Shown one piece after another: positions 59,001 to 64,000 of a stretch of DNA of 64,000 nt (the first letter of the stretch is position 1; each line of letters begins with the position of its first letter). The position numbers and the translations under genes are program-made. The stretch lies in assembly GCA_026119855.1 (NCBI GenBank), contig JAOWBW010000561.1:124001-188000 (forward strand), in the 5' to 3' direction. The notes under the pieces are model-generated. The model was not told where the DNA came from. It saw nothing but the letters and a program-made list of their open reading frames with translations, and did no database searches. This DNA comes from Campanula takesimana. Lineage: Eukaryota > Streptophyta > Magnoliopsida > Asterales > Campanulaceae.

Positions 59001-59275
59001 CTCCCTCCGTCCCAACCTTCACCATTTTGGTGATGGCACACAAATTAAAGAAAGTGATGAGTGCAAGAAGGGTTGTGAGAGAGAAGAAGTTAGTGAGTAT
59101 GACAAGTGAGGCTTACAATTTAAATATGTGAGAGGGGAAAGTTAGTGGGTATGACAAGTGGGCCCCATAATTTAAGTATGTGAGAGAAAGAAGTGAGTAT
59201 GACAAGTGGGGCCTACATCTTTTACCATTTTAGGAAAGTATTAAGCTTTTAACGGGACACTCATTTGGGTAAAAG
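59001..59275. mobile_element. Left part of a Stowaway-like MITE cut by the copia element
   Basis: CTCCCTCCGTCCCAACCTTC opens at 59001 with TA before it; the body holds a tandem GAGTATGACAAGTG(A/G)GGC segment. No right-hand end appears before the LTR at 59276, so the copia element seems to have landed inside this MITE. Confidence 0.6.
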
Positions 59276-59572
59276 TATAAGACAATCACCTACTAGGGTT
59301 AGTATGGTGAAAGGGTTGAAGGAAGAAGATGACTGGCAGAGGGATTAATTTCCTCGATGAATATGTTTATTCACAATGTGTGGTATATGTAGAGATTATA
59401 CAAGAGTCCTAATCTTGCTATACAAGAATAATATATTTTGTAGTGATCCTAGCTATAATGTAGGGATATTATGCCTAATATTTGAAACTAGGAAATCTCA
59501 ACAATCTTCTTATCTATACACTGAGATACACACGGGTTGATTAAGGGGACGGGATCCGGACTAATGTTTACA
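59276..59572 (-). repeat. 3' LTR of the copia element, 297 bp
   Basis: On the element strand it starts TGTAAACATTAG right after a polypurine tract (GAGGGGGGG, plus-strand 59573-59581) and ends TGTCTTATA. The 3' end is not the usual CA. The inner edge is set by comparison with the 5' LTR and the primer-binding site. Confidence 0.85.
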
Positions 59573-62500
59573 CCCCCCCTCAAGCAAAGCGGTACAGGAG
59601 CTAGCTGTAGCTTGGACGATAAGAGATCAAGACGAGGACGAGCTAGTCCTTTGGTGAATATGTCAGCGACTTGGTCGGCAGTGGCGACATAGGACAGGCG
59701 GAGAAACCCGCGCTGATGAAGATCGCGAACAAAATGAAGATCAATCTCCACATGACGAGTACGAGCGTGAAACACTGGGTTACATGCCATGTGGAGTGCC
59801 GAGATATTATCACAAAATAAATGCGATGATGATAGGAAGATTCCCAACTCACGAAATAAGAAGGCAAACCAACGAAGTTCGGATGCGGCAGTGGCTAAGG
59901 CACGGTACTCGGCTTCGCTGCTAGAGCGGGCAACAGTGGTTTGTTTCTTGGCCGTCCATGCAACTAGGTTAGGACCAATAAAGATGCAGGCGCCAGTAGT
60001 AGACCGTTGGTCATCAGGAGAACCTGCCCAATCTGAATCAGAGAAAGCACGGACAGACATGTCCGTAGACCGTGATAAATGAAGTCCCATGTACAGCGAC
60101 CCTTTGATGTAACGAAGAATACGTTTGACGGCAATCAAGTGAGTTGTGCGGGGAGAATGCATAAATTGACACACCTGATTAACCGCAAAAGAAATGTCTG
60201 GACGAGTCAAAGTAAGGTATTGAAGACCACCTACCATACTCCGATACGTGGTAACATCTGAGAGAGGGTCGCCATCAAGAGCCGAGAGGTGAGTACCTGC
60301 TTGTAACGGTGTGGAGGCTGGTTTACTACCATCCATATGGAACTTATGAAGAAGATCTGATGCATATTTGGCTTGACTAAGGATTAAGGAGGTTGTGGAG
60401 TAATGAGTTTCAATTCCCAGAAAAAACCCAAGTCGACCAAGTCGGCGGCTGTCAAACTTGGCACATATGTCGTCAATCACAGTTGTCACTTCAGAAGGAG
60501 AGGAACCAGTGATGATGAAGTCGTCGACGTAGACGAGAATGGCAATGATTGAAGTGCCCTTGTGTCTAATGAATAATGAGCTGTCTGAACGACTATTGAA
60601 GAATCCAAGAGATAGAAGAAAGTCATGTAGTCGCTGAAACCATGCTCGGGGGGATTGTTTGAGACCGTAAATAGCTTTATGCAGGCGACATACATGGTGA
60701 GGAAAATCTGGGTGGACAAATCTGGGAGGCTGAGCCATGTAGAATTCTTCTCGTAAAATGCCATTAAGGAACACATTGCGGACGTCGAGTTGTTGAATAG
60801 GCCAAGATTGGGAATGTGCCAGGGAGAGAATAGTCCGAATTGTAGGAGGCTTGACTACGGGACTGAACGTTTCGTCGTAGTCAATGCCTTCCTGTTGAGT
60901 GAAACCTTGAGCAACTAGGCGTGCTTTATATCGATCGATTGACCCATCCGATCGCCGTTTCACTTTGAAGATCCATTTACTACCCACAATATTCATAGAA
61001 GACTGTTTAGGAACCAATGACCAAGTCCCATTTTTGTGCATAGCGGATAACTCCTCATTCATTGCAGCTTGACAATGAGGTAGCGGGGAGGCTTCCTTGA
61101 GTGTTTTTGGTTCAAAGTCTAGTGAGGTCTGAGTTGTAGCTGAGAGAGCAAGAGGGAGAGGGTACCTCGTGGATAAGTCAGCAATGTGCCGAGGCCAAAA
61201 AATGCCTGCTTTAGATCGAGTTATCGTAGGATGGCCCATGGGACTGCTCGGTTGGTCCAGAACTGGACTGTGACGAGGTTCAGACTGGAGAGGGGAGTCT
61301 GGCAGTCCATGTGAAGAAGACTCGGGCTGGGCTGCTTGTTGGTTGCTGGGCCTTGAGGAGGGCGGCCCACTCGATGAGCATGTGGTAACCGTGGGCTCAG
61401 CAAAGGTGGATGCCAACTGAGTGGGCCGGGCAGATGGTACAGCGGACTGGACTGGATGAGAGTCTGGACCCGGTGGGTGAGCAAGGCATGGGCCCGGAAA
61501 GTGCAGAGCTGGGCATGTAGCAGAAGAGCTAGTACCTTGGAGATTGCCTGTAGATTGACTAGAAAACAAAGGAAAAGTGTTTTCGTCAAACAAGACATGG
61601 CGAGAAATATAGAGTCGTCCGGTAGAGTTGTCAAGACATCGGTATCCATTTCTCATGTTGTCGTAGCCAAGAAACACACATGGTGTGGATTTTGGCATGA
61701 GTTTATGAGAATTATATGGTACAAGGTGAAGAAAGCACAAACACCCAAAAGTTTTAAGAAAGGTGTAGTCCGGAGAACTTTTGAGTAATTTTTGATGAGG
61801 TGAAATGTAACCTAAGAGGCGCATGGGAAGTCGGTTGATGAGATACACCGATGTATTAAATGCCTCAAGCCAATATTTTTGAGGAACCCCAGATTTGGAA
61901 AGAAGACATAGACCCATGTCGACTATATGTCTATGTTTTCGCTCAACCGTACCATTTTGTTGAGGTGTGTATGGACATGTGGATTGATGGCGAATGCCAT
62001 GATGACGTAAGAAGAGAGAAAATTGACGATTTATGAACTCACCGCCCCCATCGGTTTGAATGGTTTTAATAGTGTGAATGGCCGCTATTTTCAGGCTTAA
62101 TTGATTTTCAATTTGGAGTTTAAAGGAAGAAAAAACATCCAATACATCTGATTTGCGAAATAACGGAAACAACCAAACATATCAAGAAAAGTCATCGACA
62201 ATACTTAAATAGAACCGATATCCATTATTAGAAGTTATTGGGGAAGGACCCCATACATCAAGATGTAATAATGCTAAAGGTTCTTGAGCATGAAAACTAC
62301 GAGACATGCTACTAATTGGTAGATGTGCTTTATTGACTAACTGTTTAAAAACCTGAATGGAAGGGTGACCGAGTCGAGCATGCCAAGTTGAAGCGGATGC
62401 ACGTTCGCCAATGAGAGCAAGAGGACTGACGCGAGCGGAAGAATCAAAGCGGAGGGTGTATAATCCATGAGAATTACTGCCAGAGAGAATGATCTGCTTC

Positions 62501-63852
62501 GTGATGTTGTCCTTCACACGAAAACCAAAACCGTCAAGTTCAAAGAAACAATTGTTATCTAATGAAAAACGACGAATTGAAATAAGTGACTTATGTAATT
62601 GGGGAACACATAGTACAGTACGAAGGACAAAATTATGATGACCAGAAGAAAAGGAAGAATGACCAACTGATGTAATGGGAATTCGAGTACCATTTGCCAT
62701 GGTTACCGAATCGATACCTGTGTATGGAGTGGGATAATGAAGATTGTCAGGAGACGAGGTCATATGATCGGTTGCCCCGGAATCTAAAACAGCCATGGAC
62801 GATGAACCTGAAGGAGAAGGAGCAGAATAGGCCGGACTATGATGGCTATAGAGAGCAAAGTTACCACGGTCTGGACAGTGAGGAGCCGTATGATCCAACT
62901 TGAAACAAAACTGGCAGGCTGAGTTTTGAACATGAGTGAACGGGTTCGGGGGTTTGTATGCCGTGAAGTGTCTCTGGGATGACTGTGAGGATCCGGACTA
63001 TCCATAGGAAGGGCTCGGGTTGTATTGAGGTGGAGTGACTGGAGTAGGCAGAATACCACGGCCGCCACGGTTACGGTTGTTGCTGTTTCTGCCATCGCGA
63101 CCCCTAGGAGAGCCCCGACCGCGGCCTTGGTGGTTTGGAGAATAACCATTGCCAGTGGTGTTGAAGGAAACGGGCTGTCTAGACGAGCCAGTGTCGGCCA
63201 CAAGAGCACTAGTGGGATTGAGAGACACCGTGCTAAATTTGGAGAGAAGGTCTTCCTCTTGTAGCAACAGATCCTGAAGATCATCGAGGCTAGAGGCCGG
63301 ATGATTATTCTGAGACGTGATGAATTCTTTGAACGTCGGACCTAAACCCGCGACAATACGTTGCTGTAAGTCATCATCAGAGATGGCCTCTCCGGCTTTA
63401 GCAAGGGAATCCGATAGAGTGATGGCCTTTTGAAAATAGTCATCAATTGAGAGTTCAGGGGTCTTGGCTAGGGCATTTAATTCAGATTTGAGTTTCTGAA
63501 TGTGAATGCGAGATTTACCTCCAAACCTCTTTTCAAGGAGCGTCCATGCTTCAAAAGCGGTGGTGCAGGGATTGATACGGGCTTGGATCTTGGCCGAGAC
63601 GGTAGCCTTGATCCAGCCTAAAACAAGGCTAGACGCCTGTTTGTGATAGGGAAGGGCTGGATTGTCCTTGCCATCCGAAAGCTTGGCCGAAGGTAACGGG
63701 GTGTCTTCAATGGTGAAGAGAATGTCATGAGTGGTGAGGACCGAGTCATAGATGGAACGCCAATTCATGTAATTGTCGTTAGTGAGATGTCCATGACCAA
63801 GGTATGATTGTATGTTAAGATTTAGAGGAAGAGGTTTGAGAGTAGCGTCCAT
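59488..63852 (-). pseudogene. Copia gag-pol, one frame with two premature stops
   Basis: A single frame of 1,455 codons runs from the ATG at 63852 to the stop at 59488, interrupted only by TAG at 63000-62998 (codon 285) and TGA at 62184-62182 (codon 557). Gag lies in codons 1 to about 330 and ends with a CCHC zinc knuckle CQFCFKLDHTAPHC just after the first stop. Next come the protease motif LDSGATDHM, the pre-integrase HARLGHPS, integrase (second stop falls at its start, after SIVDDFS; later TDGGGEF and PQQNGTVERKHR), reverse transcriptase (KARLVAQGFTQQEGIDYDET, YVDDFIITG) and RNase H (SDSDWAGSPDDQRSTTG, SSSEAEYRALA, DNISALHM, ARTRHVEIDLHFVRD). The last 85 nt lie inside the 3' LTR. The rest of the coding sequence has no frameshift. 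As it stands it could not make a full polyprotein without readthrough, so it is non-autonomous or newly dead. Confidence 0.93.
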
Positions 63853-63863
63853 GGCTCAGTGAA

Positions 63864-63878
63864 AGGTAACTGATACCA
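63864..63878 (-). other. Primer-binding site of the copia element
   Basis: On the element strand TGGTATCAG follows the 5' LTR directly; this is the initiator-methionine tRNA complement used by most plant copia elements. The match to the canonical sequence ends after 9 bases. The gag ATG comes only 26 nt after the LTR edge. Confidence 0.8.
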
Positions 63879-64000
63879 TATAAGACAATCACCTACTAGG
63901 GTTAGTATGGTGAAAGGGTTGAAGGCAGAAGATGACTGGCAGAGGGATTAATTTCCTCGATGAATTTGTTTATTCACAATGTGTGGTATATGTAGAGATT
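63879..64000 (-). repeat. 5' LTR of the copia element, partial
   Basis: Only the inner 122 bp are in the window. It matches 59276-59397 with two substitutions, at the GAAGG(A/C)AGAAG and GATGAAT(A/T)TGTTT positions. Confidence 0.95.

Larger units (their letters stand above)
59276..64000 (-). mobile_element. Ty1/copia LTR retrotransposon, 5' LTR cut by window end
   Basis: Minus-strand element in the order (right to left) 5' LTR, primer-binding site, gag-pol in one frame, polypurine tract, 3' LTR. The visible 122 bp of the 5' LTR (63879-64000) differ from the 3' LTR at 2 positions. The integrase-before-reverse-transcriptase order makes it copia. The gag-pol frame has two internal stop codons. 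Confidence 0.95.

Noticed and set aside
60486..60776. Other-frame reading frames inside the copia element
   Set aside because: They are shadows of the reverse transcriptase frame.
1..64000. tRNA, snoRNA or microRNA genes
   Set aside because: I scanned for tRNA T-loop motifs such as GGTTCGA in a cloverleaf context and for long hairpins outside transposons; nothing was convincing by eye. A covariance-model scan would be decisive.

Overview
This is a 64 kb stretch of nuclear DNA from a flowering plant, most likely a eudicot. It is AT-rich, its genes have many introns bounded by GT and AG, it holds plant-only families (DCL, ABF-type bZIP, long remorin), and the space between genes is packed with small transposon relics, many bearing CTCCCTCCGTCCC-like ends. 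No species can be named from the sequence alone.

Layout. 2.05-2.95 kb: the last two exons of a DCL-type (DUF3223) gene, plus strand. 3-17.8 kb: gene-poor, with nested non-autonomous Mutator-like and hAT elements, a solo LTR, Stowaway-like MITEs, a tandem repeat and a piece of plastid 23S rRNA gene (NUPT). 17.8-20.8 kb: a complete four-coding-exon ABF/AREB bZIP gene (402 aa), plus strand. 21.8-27.1 kb: a THO5/THOC5 homologue, minus strand, whose C-terminal part needs three reading-frame changes. 27.1-31.5 kb: nested transposons. 31.5-38.2 kb: a complete eleven-exon TGS1 gene (720 aa), plus strand. 41.6-46.9 kb: a complete seven-exon long remorin (582 aa), plus strand. 48.0-52.8 kb: a five-exon OBL1-type triacylglycerol lipase (482 aa), minus strand. 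52.8-59.2 kb: MITEs, a second GTTAC-rich Mutator-like element and a 1 kb AT palindromic array. 59.28 kb to the end: a young Ty1/copia retrotransposon, minus strand, with two in-frame stop codons; its 5' LTR runs off the window.

The host genes are unrelated single-copy housekeeping or stress genes (ABA-responsive transcription, mRNA export, RNA cap hypermethylation, membrane scaffolding, oil-body lipolysis) and do not form a pathway or cluster. I found no new multi-gene system. The most notable points are the broken THOC5 reading frame, two full-length Mutator-like elements filled with GTTAC motifs and bounded by perfect 9-bp target duplications, the repeated hAT family with AACCG/CCGGT-rich bodies, and the MITE/retroposon/MULE nest upstream of TGS1. 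Exon coordinates below were built by hand from splice signals and reading frame.
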